From Acridotheres tristis (taxonomy: Eukaryota > Chordata > Aves > Passeriformes > Sturnidae): a stretch of DNA of 64,000 bases. The notes below the pieces were generated by a model. The model saw nothing but the letters and a program-made list of their open reading frames with translations, ran no database searches and was not told the DNA's origin. Within the stretch, counting starts at the first letter, position 1. Each line of letters opens with the position of its first letter. Positions 47,620 to 59,500 of the stretch are shown one piece after another. Both the position numbers and the translations under genes were made by a program. The stretch spans positions 6,384,001 through 6,448,000 of the forward strand of contig CM072906.1 in the NCBI GenBank assembly GCA_037013685.1, read 5' to 3'.

Positions 47620-50600
47620 CTGGGAGAACGAGGAGAGACGTGAGCAATTCAGGGCTGGAATGCGTTGGGAGTTGCCTGCAATGCTGCAGCGAATACCAGA
47701 GAGGTGAGGCGAGGCGAGGCACGGCACCGCTGCTGCCCTGCCCCGCGGGACAGCCCCGGCACAGCTGTGCTGGCACCGACCCCGACAGGGACCGTGACCT
47801 CACCCGCCACCACTGACCCCGGCCACCGTCCCCCGGCACGGGGACAGCTCCCGGGATGTCCTTCCCGGTGCTCTGCCCACCTCTGCCCACTCCCCCAGCC
47901 CGCACACCGCCGGCTGTCCTACACGGGACACGGGATGCTTGTGATTCGATTTTAAAGCCTGCTGAAAGGACAGAGAGAACACCCGCATTGCTGCCGGGAC
48001 TGAAGGGGCTCTTGGAGGGCTCCAATCCACCCTGGTGAGCTCCAGCCCAGCCCGGAGCATCCTCTCCTTTGCCAGCTCTTATCTGCTGTGACCATGCCCT
48101 GCAGCCACGCTCTGCAGCACAGAGATTTTCACAATTAAACTCCAGCCATGGGGGGGTTAAAACCGTGTTTTGCTTCTGGCCATGGGTTTCAGCTCTCATG
48201 AGTGAACTGCAAAGCTGCCTCTGCCGTGTCTCATATTCCCAGAGTGGCAGTGATGTCCAGGGTGCAAACATGGGAGCCCTGGATCGCTTTCCATGCATTC
48301 CCATCACACATCCCCATGGCTGGACACAACCCAGGGAGGGGCCAGCACCCCAGAGAGAGCCAGTGTGGAGAAAGAAGGGAAACAAGCAACAAACATAGGG
48401 ATACTACAGCTGACCAGGCTGCCTCACACTGCATTTCTCCCTCCTGTTTCTACAAACACTCAGATTGGGTTTTTTTCAGGATGTAAAGTGAGATTTAAGT
48501 AGGAAATAGGGGAAACTGGGGCTGATGTGCTTCTGGTGGGCTGCTCCTCCAGCGCACACCTCTGGAGAAAAGCAGAGGGAATCCAGCATCCCCAGGGGTG
48601 CAGCAGTGACCGGTGTGGGCCGAGGCAGCCCAGGGCTGGAGGGAGGCCCCCTGCTCTTTGAACTGCTCCAGGTGGACAGAGTCTGCACTGGGTTATTTAC
48701 GGGAATCAATGTACCAGGAAAGCACACTGAAATGAAACATCTTGTTTTCAAGAGCGTCCTGGGAGCCAGGCAGAATGAGGAGCCATTAATCAAAGCCCGG
48801 CACGTAATCAGCACACATGTAACGCAGAGTCGCCCACGTCCCCGAGCCAGCCCTAGCCCACGTCCTGCAGAGGAGAAGAGGTCCTTCAAAACCCTCTGGT
48901 CACAGACACCAGGAGCTGGGTTCATTCACAAAGCTCCATCACTTGGCTCAGCCAGGTCTGGCTGTCAGAAATGTTTAAATATGGAAAAAAATAAACAGTT
49001 GCAACACGTTTTTCGGAGGGATCTGTCCGAGGCCCTTTGTGATGTAATGGGAAACGCTGCGTTTGTGCTACCAGCTGGAAAATAAACAGAGCTGCGAGGG
49101 TTAAAAGGAACTGAACTTTCCACGACCCCTATCTGCAAAAGAAGAAAATAATAAGAGGAATGATCCACTGCCCCACAGCCCTGATAGTTTATCCTCCGGC
49201 CCGGGCTGCAGAGACAAGCACCGGATGTGATAGGGCTGCTCTGGGCCACCTCCAAGGCAAGCTCTGCCCATGGGAGATGCACAGGGCTTGGGAGGCTCAG
49301 CCTCCCCCAGTGCCCTGCTGGCAACTGGGCTCGGCTGCCTGAGGCCAGTCACATAGCACTGGTGGGGCCCCACGGCCACCAGGGCTCGCTGGGATGAAGG
49401 AGGTGCAGAGGCATCAGCAGGGAAAGGAATGGGAAAAGTGCCCAAAACTTCTGGGGAATGAGAGCACTGGGGTGTTGGGGACAGGCAGGGATGCAGGAGA
49501 TATTTCCAGAGGGCTGGGACAGCCAGGTGCACGAGGCTGTGATGGAGGAGAACAGATTGCAGAGAGCTCACCATTATTCCCAAAAAACAGAGCTGCAGGA
49601 AGGGGATGATGATAGTAAGGTTGAGAGGAAGGCAGAGGGCAATGGCAGCATGCTGGGCTGGGCTGGGATTCACAGCAGGGCCAGGGTGATGGCAGGGGGA
49701 TCAGCACAGATCAAATACAGGGAGCATCTCCCTCCACAGGGCTTGGCATCCAAAGTCAGAAAAATGCCACAGGAACAGTCACTGAGCTGGCATTGCTAAT
49801 GTCCTTGCAGGCACCCAGCCCAGCAGTTCCCTTTCCTCTCCCCCCTGGAGGCACTGCCAGGCAGGGCACCCCTCACCACCCCTGAGTGTGAGAGCAGCCC
49901 CTGTCACTTCATCCTTCACCTACAGCTTGACAGTGCCTTGCCACATCTCCCATTTGCCCTGGATGTGACAGATTCCCACCCTGGGCTCACTTCAGTCAAA
50001 CCTCAGACTGTGGCTGGCTCCCTGGGTAGCCAGCTCTCACTGCACTGCTACCCCAGAAGCACCCTGCAGAGCCTTCAGAAAGCCAAGAAAGACGTAGTGT
50101 TGGCATTTTTCCCTGGTTTTCTCCTGTGATGGCAGAAGCAGCACTGCAGAGATCAGTTCTGATCATTTTCTGCCATCCCCTCGGGTGCAGCTCCTCCTCT
50201 GCAGCACATCTCCCATCACCGCCACCACCACGATCATTCACCAGCTGCTCCTGCTGGCAAAGCCAGCGAGGACAAACGGCTCACACCGACACCTACAGCC
50301 CTGTGAATCTCCTGCTGGGACATGCACTTGCCCTGGAAGGTCACACAACACTTATGAGCCTCCTTCTCCCCACTGCCCCTGCCCAGGAGCACCTCATGGC
50401 CACCTCCAGGCATTTCTGGCTTATGTCACCCCACAGTGCGGCAGTGCCGGAGCCTCTGTGCACAGCCCAGGCCGTTCCAGGTGCCTGGAAGCTCTGCACA
50501 CTCACAGTGCCACGGCTTCAACGTCCCTCTGCGGAGGGAGGCCCCGAATTACTGACACTGAGCCCAGGCACGCAGCTCCCAGGTACAGGGACGAGGCTCC

Positions 50601-50779
50601 CAGAGCTTTTAACCGAGGAAGCGAGAAGGGGGTGAGCGCGAGGTCTTTCCTCGGAACGGGGGTTCATTCGCTTCCCCACAGACACATTTACATTTGCTTA
50701 TTCCACTAGGACAGGAAAAAAAAATAAGAGTTAATTTCTTTTTTATTGCCTCAGGATTCCAGGTTTAATGTAGCTGTCA

Positions 50780-51050
50780 GTGCGAGCGCAGCCCAGCTGC
50801 AACGCCGACGGACACGGCCCGGCCAGGCAGCGGCGAGAGCCGCGCAAGTGCGCAGAGAGCTGGACCACGGCCCCGGGGCCGAGGCTGGGGAGGGCTCCTG
50901 GCAGAGATGATGCCCACATGGGCATCACCACAAGGCAGAAGGCACGCAGCACGAGGAGAGCAGAGGATGCCAGGGCGAGCCCGATGCTCACCGAATCCCC
51001 GCGCGTGAGCTGCCATCCTCACCGGGGGCGCGGGCTGCCTGGTGATTAAT
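50780..51050. other. CpG-rich intronic segment
   Basis: About 270 bases with dense CG dinucleotides (CAACGCCGACGG, CACGGCCCGGCC, GCGGCGAGAGCCGCGC). They are followed by an AT-richer stretch with TGATTAATATCA and a TTGTTTAAACAC word near 51045-51135. This could be an intronic CpG island or regulatory block. No promoter motif stands out. Confidence 0.35.
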
Positions 51051-53066
51051 ATCAAGCACAATGACCCCATGTTACAAGCCTGCGGGGGCCTGTGGAGGTG
51101 GCCATTTCCTGTGTAATACCAGCTTGTTTAAACACTAACATCCAAACTGCACAGCTGCAGCACAAACCCGGAAAGTGCGGCGCAGAAGAAGCCCTGCATT
51201 GTGTTCCCAGGCGCTGCCGTGCAGATGGCAAACGCCTCGGGCCGTGCGCTCCCGGGGCCAGGCAGGCACCGCTGGCTCCCGGTGCCCGCAGGATGAGGGG
51301 CTCTGCGTCCTCCTCCCGCCTTTCCTCTCTCCTGGACCACGGGAAGTTGAACTAAAAGCGGCTCCTTTGCAAGGAGTAATAAGAGTTGGCCGTGCTCTTC
51401 CCAAAATGCCTTCATCATTCTTGGTCTGGGCTCAGACAGAGCAGGATGAGGTGGTCACAGCCCTTCTGCTTCAGTGATTTCCCCCACTCTGCCCTGCACA
51501 CGGTCCCCTTGGCCAGCCAGGCATCCATAAACCCCTTCCTATCCCAGGAACCCACCTTTGGAGCTGGAGGGACACTCTTTACCCAAGAGAGGTGCAGTCT
51601 CATCCCAGCCAGCCTCTGCTTTGCCCCCTTCTCCACAGAGACTTTTGGCTTCTCCTTTGGTCGACTTTATATCCAACCTCAGCCAGGTTTACACTACTGA
51701 GACACCTCTGAACCCTGGCTTTGATGTCTCCATAGGGAAACTGGTGGCCAGCGTTACTGAGGATGGGATCTGCAAAAGGGATTTTCCATTTAGTCTCCAG
51801 CAAAATCCAGCAATGTCTTGGCATCCCTGTGCAAGACTCTGTCCATCCCTCCCAGTGGGAGCTGCCATCTCAGTGACACTTCTCTGCAAGAGCAATGTGA
51901 TGAGTGCGATCTGGCACATCTCTCTGGGAAGGTAAGCTCTAGAATGTGCTCACAGCTTTTGGATTTAATTTAATATTTGGTTTAAATTAACCATTTTTAA
52001 ATGTTTGCAGACAGTCTCCACAAACTGAGAGGCCCTTGGCCCCGTGTGGAAGGAGCATGGATTTGCCAGGGTCAGCCCTGCAGCAGTGTCTGTCTAGCCA
52101 GTGGCTTCCCCATCAGTTCTTGTGCCTCATTTAGCAATGGATTAATTGTGACAACAGAACAGAGCAAGGAGCATCTCTGTCCAGCCCTCTTCACCTTCTT
52201 CCCAGCCACATGTCCCAAAAGGGGATGGAGTCACTTATACAGCAGCCTCCTTGCAGATCCACCTTTTGACCCATCTGCTGCCACTATCTCTGCCTTAGGG
52301 GATCCGTCCTGCTCCCTTTTTCCCAGAATCCCTACTTTTACACCCCAATCTCTGCAATTCACTCCTGGGGACACTTGGTCTGAAAGACGCTTCTCCAACT
52401 GCCTTAAACAACCACCTGCAGAGAACTCGACACAAGGTTTGCCATGAAACATGAAGACAGAAATTAATTTTAAGATACAGAAATGACAGCTGCTTGCTGC
52501 TAGAAGATCTGGCAACACCTGGCTCAGACACACAATTCCTGAAGCAGAGATGTCCAAGGTTAAGTTTAGCTCCTATTCTGGAAAGACATGAGGAAAGAGT
52601 CATGGAAAGCTCACTGAGCACCTCTTCCAAAATAGGAAGGACAACTTTCACCTCTCAAATACACACAGAGAGGTAGTTAGGAAGTCCAATAACTGAAAAT
52701 CTGTTCCAGGGCATCCCCTGAGCCGTGATGACCATGCAGTGTGGCCAGGAGCTGGAGGAGTGCACCAGACCAAGAAGGGTGGATCTGGGGAAAGATGGAG
52801 CTTGGGTTGAATTCAAGACTGCTGAGCCCCCAGGTGGGAAGAGGATGCCTGCCAGGAACCCGGGTTCATTCCCAAGCTCCCACCAAGAAAAAGGACCCTG
52901 AAGACACAGGCTCCTGAGCTTCTCATCCCACTCCGTGGAGCCCACTCCCGCATGGCTCGCATCCATCTGCCGGCTTTCGGCAGCGCTCACCCCTCACACC
53001 TTTCCCTCCGCCTCTGTCCAAGGGGGAAAGCAGCGAGCTGAGGAATTTGGTGTGGGGTTGGTTTTG

Positions 53067-53082
53067 TTTTTTTTTTTTTTTT
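53067..53082. repeat. T16 mononucleotide run
   Basis: Sixteen consecutive T preceded by TTTTG, within an AT-rich patch at 53040-53160. On the minus strand it is poly-A. No retrocopy is attached. Confidence 0.8.
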
Positions 53083-55019
53083 ATTGTAAGGACTCAAATC
53101 CAGCAGTGTGATAAATGCATCCGAGCTACAATTAGGAAGATATATAGCATCAGAACGCGAAGGTCTGGGCAGCGTGGTGAAACGCGGGCTCTCCAGAGCC
53201 CCAGCTATGTTTCCCATTATGTAACCCTGGTCATGGGCAGACAGCCAGACTCCAAATGAAAAAGAGACTCTGGCTTGGCACCGTTTCTATTTTCCTATCC
53301 TCATTCGGGGTCAGCGCAGTGTCATACAGCTGCAGAGAAAGCTCCGGGGATTAAACCTGGGAAAGACTCCAAGACCAGGACCCGGGTTCAAGTACCAGCT
53401 GAAAGCAATAAACCAACTGCCACAGCTGGGCTGAGTTTAGACGTTCTCAAAGTCCCCCAGCTCTCTCCCATATGAAGAAGGAGCGATTGCAAACATGGCA
53501 AGAGAGGCCTTGGGACACACAGCCCCAGCCCAAAGCTCCGGCCGAGTCCTGCCAAGCTGCCCTGCTGGCCACGAGCCCAGCCCAGCATTCTGGCTCTGGA
53601 TGAGCTGCACTTTGATGCGAGCTCTGGGCTCTGAGTGGGCTTCCAGGTGGGTATGAGGCCTGTTTTTGCCAGAAGCTTTAGCACATTCATGGCATCTCTG
53701 CAGGGCGTTGCTGTACTTAGGGGATTTCTACATCCTTTTTCTGTGCCCATGCCATCACAAGAGGCAAGGAGAGTAGTTTAAGAGTATCCAACCAGCTTCT
53801 CTGTGGGCAGTGGTGGGATGTCACAGCATGTCCCAGCGGCAGGAGCGTGTGTGACACGGCACAGGCCCCTCACTCAGCTCTGGAACTTGGCATCTGCACT
53901 TGCTCCTCACGTGCTCTCCCGGCTCCTGAGCTCACCCTGCCCATAAACCTTGGCTTACTCCACCACGCCTGCTGCTCTGACCCATGTTTTACTTCTAAAC
54001 TTCTTTGAAGCTGTTCCTATCTAAACCCCTGGACTCGGTGGCTCTACCTGGTTCCTGAAGAGCCCCAGGGCAGCCAGCAGGCTTGTGTCAATAGAGAGCT
54101 GAAACACTAACCCAGTGCTCTCCTTTTCCTATCCCCAGGGCAAATGCTGCAAATCCCAGGTCATGCCCAAGAGCAGAGCTGGTTCCCTGCCGTTCATCAC
54201 TACCTGCATCCCCATGGAAGTCCAACCACTGCTGACCCAGAGTCCTGGACCACCAACACCATCCATACAAGAGGTCTGGGCTGGAAAAGCAGTGTGGCTA
54301 AGGTAGATTCTCCATGTGAGCCAAAGAACACCAGGGTGGAGGACCTAGGAGCCAACATGGGGCAGGGGGACAGGATGTGCACGGTGGGACAAGAGGGGCT
54401 GCTCAGCCACCCTCCATGGAGAGGCCAAGCGAGACAGAGACACTTGTTCCTCCACTGAACACATCAAGATCTTGTGTAGAGCTCCCAGTCTATGCCCACT
54501 GCTCCCCCAGGAGCCCTGGGGTGGGCTCCAGCACCACCAGCACCTCCTCCCACCCCAATGGGCGATCAGAACCCACACCTGCTCTGTCACCCTGGGGGGA
54601 CACGGCCCCGTGCCCCACAGGACGGGGAGCAGCTCATCCCAGGGCAGGCGCCGAGCGCCGGCTGCGTGAAGCCAATCAGAAATTCCATCTCGAGGCTGCC
54701 CGTGGCCAAGGGCTCGGCAGTTCCCTGCGCAGGCAGAGCGAGGGGAAGGGGGGATTGGTGCAGCCGGGCTCACGTGATGGATCCCAGTTTGAGTTCCTGC
54801 CCAAAGATGGGCAGCAGTTCACATGAGCAGGCAGCGGTCCCACACCGAGCAGCCGACAAACAGAAAACAGACTCCATCTCCACAAAATGAGGCCCAGAAC
54901 TTCCTGTGTGAGATTTCCATTTCCTCAGCCAAATGAAAAAGAACTGGAGTAAGAGGCAATAAACCAGGAGAGCAGGACTGGACCTGACGCACGGAGCGGG
55001 GACCCATTAATGGTTAAGC

Positions 55020-55310
55020 CACTTTGCTGGATTACTCTTAATGCGCCTTCCCATCACCCTGGGTTCTGGCTCCTTTGGATTAACAATAAGACGTGATTTC
55101 AGGCTCTGGATCCGGAGGACCGGAGGCAGATGGAAAATCCTGCGGGAAAGCAGCTACAGAGCATGCTCAGACGCTGTTTCGCATACTCTATACTTGGCCC
55201 CTTCGCTCAATTTTCTGTCCAAAAATATGCAAATTGCCTAGTCCGCATTATGGACTAATGGGCTGAAATCGGCCAGTTTAGAAAATTAACCCTTTTGTGC
55301 GTTGCAGGGT
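55020..55310. promoter_or_regulatory. Candidate enhancer with POU octamer, SOX and OTX-type words
   Basis: Unique, non-repetitive block of about 290 bases. It has ATGCAAAT at 55227-55234, ATTAACAATAAG near 55079 (SOX core AACAAT), two GGATTA words (55028 and 55077 area), CTTAATG, and the inverted pair TAGTCC...GGACTA around GCATTAT at 55239-55257. This combination is typical of vertebrate neural enhancers. The call is inference from motif content only. Confidence 0.4.
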
Positions 55311-55796
55311 AGGGACAAGCGGTTTCTGAAGCAGAGGGGAGGTGACTTTTGGAGCTCCAGGAACAGGCTAGCCCAGCCCAATCAAGGTTGGCCTGACTCA
55401 GTCAAAAGAAAGGTAACAAAATGCTTGTGCTGGAAATGGAGTTCCCTCTGGTCCAGAGGAAGGCTCTGCCTTGTCCAGCTGGCTAGGCCAGCAGAACATC
55501 TAAAGGAAGGGTATCCTAACAAAACCAGATGCACATCCTAAGCAGAAAGTAAAAATCCACCTCCTAAGCCATCTTCTAACACATGGAAACATAGAGCAGC
55601 CACCAGGCACCCTCCAGCCCCACTCACACATCAATGAAAAAGTCACTGTGTCAATAAGGGTGACAAATTCCCAACATTCCCTGGGCAGTGGGCCTTGCCT
55701 GGGTGATCAGATCACAGTCAGCAGTAAAGCATGAGCAAGGAAGAAGGGTGGCAGGAGGAGCTCAGGGAGGGAGCAGAAACCAGAGGGTGCACGTAC

Positions 55797-55965
55797 TGTT
55801 TGGGGAGTTCAAGAGCTGTTGGAGGAGGATTCCAGGTGTCCGGGTGGCCAAGCATCCAGTCCGACCAGACCTTCACACTGGGGAGCAGCTCCTTCAGGTC
55901 CTGGGGCAAGGCAGAGACCTTGATGTCGTCCTCCTCATCCTCCTGCTCCATCTCTTGTGGCTGAA
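55797..55965 (-). CDS. SMG6: SMG6 exon, helical-hairpin region
   Basis: 169 nt. Two bases complete Val, then [55 protein letters not shown] and two bases of Gln. The segment [18 protein letters not shown] followed by PDTWNPPP is diagnostic for SMG6. A short acidic stretch precedes it. The acceptor TTTGCAG ends at 55966 and the donor is AACA|GTACGT. The first dozen residues vary between species as I recall, so the exon's 5' end relies on splice-site and phase agreement. Confidence 0.95.
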
Positions 55966-56480
55966 CTGCAAATACAAGATGTGAGAGCTGAGGCAGTTCA
56001 CCACAGCCAGGCTCAGGCAGGGACTAGGAAAGTATGACACAGATCCCAACATCCCAGCTTTGGACACACAAGGGAACAGCCACAACCCACAGCAAGCACA
56101 AAGACTGATCTGTTGTCCCTACACAGACTAGCCTAGAAGCAAGCCAGGGTGTTTGTGAGCCCTTTTATTGAGGGTAGCAGGGTGCTACTGCACCAATCAC
56201 AGAGATAGGATTCCCAGGTCCCAGTTTTGGGAAGCTTCCCAATTGCTGGCAGAAAGCATGGCCTCAGCTATCCCTTTCTTCCAAACCTTTTTGACTGCAC
56301 ACATCAGGGGCTTTCCTGCAGCTGATCTAGCTATAATCTGGGCAGGGCTTGGGATGCTGGGGGAGAATCCAAAGGCCCCAGGAGAGGGGAAGGGATGTAA
56401 AAACCAGCAGGGAATGAAGGTCTGACCCTCCCCAGGCTGCCTTATGGGCCCCTGCACGGATCCTGCTGCTAAGCCCTTAC
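55966..56480 (-). other. SMG6: SMG6 intron (515 bp)
   Basis: Canonical GTAAGG donor and GCAG acceptor. No other feature seen. Confidence 0.9.
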
Positions 56481-56597
56481 CTGGCACACATTCCCTCAGC
56501 AGGTTGGTGCACCTCCTCACCAGGAGTGCAAACATGGAGAGCCCCAGGGCCGTGGCCTGTTCCTGGATGACGGAGCGGCAATCCTCAGAGATGCACT
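56481..56597 (-). CDS. SMG6: SMG6 exon, first one visible in the window
   Basis: 117 nt. The first two bases (AG) complete a codon from an exon beyond the window. Then come [38 protein letters not shown] and one base of a split Val. The segment [20 protein letters not shown] is characteristic of the 14-3-3-like/TPR helical region of SMG6, which binds phosphorylated UPF1 in NMD. The acceptor TCTCCTAG ends at 56598 and the donor is CCAG|GTAAGG. No earlier exon was found between here and 64000. Confidence 0.93.
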
Positions 56598-59500
56598 CTA
56601 GGAGACACAGAGGGTTTGGGTCAGATGTTCCATCCAGTTTCACCTTCACAGCCTCCCTTTCTGCATCCCACAAGAGGCAGGGATGAGCAATTCCTTAATT
56701 TACACCTGTCCCAGACGTAATTGTTCCATGTAGGGAGGAAAAAGGGGGTGAGTAGCTGCTCTGGAGTGGAAGAGGCTGCAGCCACCCTGCCCACACCATG
56801 CCCAACCCCATGGCATGTGCTGAGCCAGCCAGGACCACGCTGGCACTCAGGGCTCCCAGCACAGAAGCTGCTGCTCAGAGCTGATGCCTTCCCCTGAGGA
56901 GGGGGTATGTTTAAGTGTTAAAAGGGTAATTAGCTGCATGTTTGATCTCTGTCCCTGCTGGAGTTTTAACCTCAGCAGCTGAGGAGGGGGCTCCTCCCAT
57001 TAGTTTCCTAGTCACACAACAGCTTGTCAAGAGAGCTTAATTGGAACTGTTACTCAAGGAGATGCCACACGACCACAGCTCTTCCAAACAGAGCCGGCTC
57101 AGAGTGAGAGCAAATCCCCCCCGGCACATCTACACCCAGCCAGAAACCACTTCTGAGGCTGCTGAGAGCAGCGGGGAGCTGGCTCGAGGGAACTGCCTGG
57201 AGCCAGGCGCGGGTTAGGCTGGGGAGGCCAGGAGTGCTGTGGGACATGCCAGCCTGCCCCAGAGCTCCCAGAAGGGGTTTAAGCCTTAAGGGCAGCCTCT
57301 GCCCTCCCAGCTCCCTCTACTCCCCATTCACATCCTCCCAGGACGTGGGGGAGTGGCTGACTGGGGAGAACCCATACATTTATTGGGTTCCTACCCATCA
57401 GTAGTGTTTGCTCTGTGCAGGATGCTTCCCGCTGGCTTACTGCAGGATCAGAGCTTCCACCCTGAGAACAGCTGCCCCAAGCCAGGCGGAGGATTTTTAC
57501 AAACTCACAGGTACTGCTCTGAATGAGTGAGTGAAGCCCCAGGGCTGGGATAGGAAGGGAGAGCCCCCAGAGCCCCCCAGCTCCCAGGCATCTCTGCTGG
57601 AGACATCAGCACCAGCTGCATGTCAGCACGGAGGTGTTGGGAGCTGAACTGCCCAGATGTGGCAGAGCAGGGATTTTGAGCAAACAGCAAGAGGATTAGA
57701 GCAACACACTAAGACCACATTTAAGCCGAGGCTAGCAAAACACCTGAGGGTGCACAGAATAAACAGTGGGGTTTTAAGGACAGATCATTCCAGAGGAATG
57801 GGGTGGGAGGTTAAAAACATCCAAAAAAGACAAGAACGCACCAAGAAAATATAGGAAAAACAAAGAGGAACATCTGAAGGTTGGATTAACAGTTCTTACA
57901 GCTGTCAATGAGTTCAGCACCCAGTGTGGAGGGTAACCCAGGGTGGCACCAAAGGCACCTGGTAGCTGAATGAGGGTGCTTTGCTCGCAGAGCCAGGGCT
58001 GAGCCAATGCCGCAGAGCAATGGTAGGAAGTGCTGTACTGCAGGGGCTGTCAGCTTTTGGAGGAAACATAAAACTAAAGATGTGACCACTCTGGGACAGT
58101 AAATCTCTTTCATGAAGCCTTTCCCACAATTAAGAGTGTTAGTCCCAGAGCTCTGGCCACAGTCCAGTCGAAGAAATTACAGTTGTCTTCCCCGCGCTCC
58201 CTCCTCCTGCACTCGGGTGAGATGCTGCACTGTCTTCACTTCTTGTCCTAAGTGGACACACAACAAGATCACGGTGGTCCAGCTGCCACACCTGAGTCTG
58301 GCAAATCCCCTGGGTGGTGAAAATCTGGGCATTTCAGCATGGACACCCACACTTTGAATGGGCAGCCCCTGAGAATCCAGGCACTGCACTCAAGCAGACT
58401 CACAGTGACCCCCAAACTGAACTGATGCAAAAGCTGCATCCTGACCCCTCCAAAACAGGCAAAGTTTTAAGGTGTTTGTGATGGTGAAGGTGATGAGCAT
58501 CCCATATTTCAGGGTGCATTTCAGAGACTGGCTCCAAAAGCTGGAGCAGTGCTCTGTGGTGGCTGTGGCCAGGCTTGGTTCCAGCCCTTCCCACTGCCAC
58601 CAGCAGCTCTTGCTGCAGGCTACAAGTTCCCCACAAAATATTTAGCAACCAAAATACAGTGAAAAGTTTCCTGCACTTGAGCTGTGGCAGGTACAGCTGT
58701 CCATCAAACATCTTGTGCTGCTACAAACAAACTGTGTGCCCACCAGCTCCTAAAGCCACGGTGCCCTGATGTACCCCGACAATACTCAGCCCTGGCACAG
58801 CCTGCAAAGCTGCCCACTGTGCAGGTAAGAGCAGTAGGACACCCACACTTAAGGGCTGTTGTCACACAGCTCTAGCTCAGCTGCCATGGCTGTTGTCAGC
58901 TCATCATTAAACTCATAAAATGCGCAAAACTCCCCCAGTCCCGAAAGTTCATTCACCGGATGAGCTCATCAGCCTCATTCCCAGGAGGCTCCTCCAGCAG
59001 AGAAAGACAAACATCCAGGTGGGTGCTTGTTCAAGACCCCTGAACATGCACCAGCAAAGGCTCTTAAGAGCTTAATTGTAGGACAAAAGAGGAAAGCACC
59101 ATAAATCAGTAGAAACTTTCTCTCTGTGCCTTTTCACCACTTTCCTCGGGAGGCTGGAGCATTGGCTTGCCCCGAGCTGGGAGCTGGGAGCCAGTGGCCA
59201 GGGCTAACACAGGCTGTGGGGACAAACCCCAGGCTACTCCTGGAGACAGGGGTACAGACAAAGGTGAGGGTACAATCAAAGGGTGTTTAAACAGAAACCT
59301 GTAAAAGGTTTTGAGTGATGGGCAATAAGGAAACCAACTCTCTGCATCCACTCAGTGTTTGAGCCTACCCTGGCACTAAGAGAAAAACATTTTGTAGAAA
59401 ATATGCTGAAATGAAGGTTGGAGCAACAAATCTGCTCTGGGGCATCATTACTTCTGAGCTGAGCAATGGTCTGTGCTGCTGGTAACACACAGCAAGACAT

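Larger units (their letters stand above)
47620..55796 (-). other. SMG6: SMG6 intron (8.2 kb)
   Basis: GT-AG intron without exons. It includes CpG-containing GC-rich stretches around 47690-47940 and 50780-51050, a T16 run at 53067-53082, and a motif-rich block at 55020-55310 (see separate entry). Open frames such as 47609-48385 minus and 49101-49673 minus show no recognisable protein. Confidence 0.85.

Noticed and set aside
47609..48385. 258-codon open frame on the minus strand next to an SMG6 exon
   Set aside because: It overlaps the acceptor and first bases of exon 47418-47619 in a different frame. The joined SMG6 protein needs no extra exon here.
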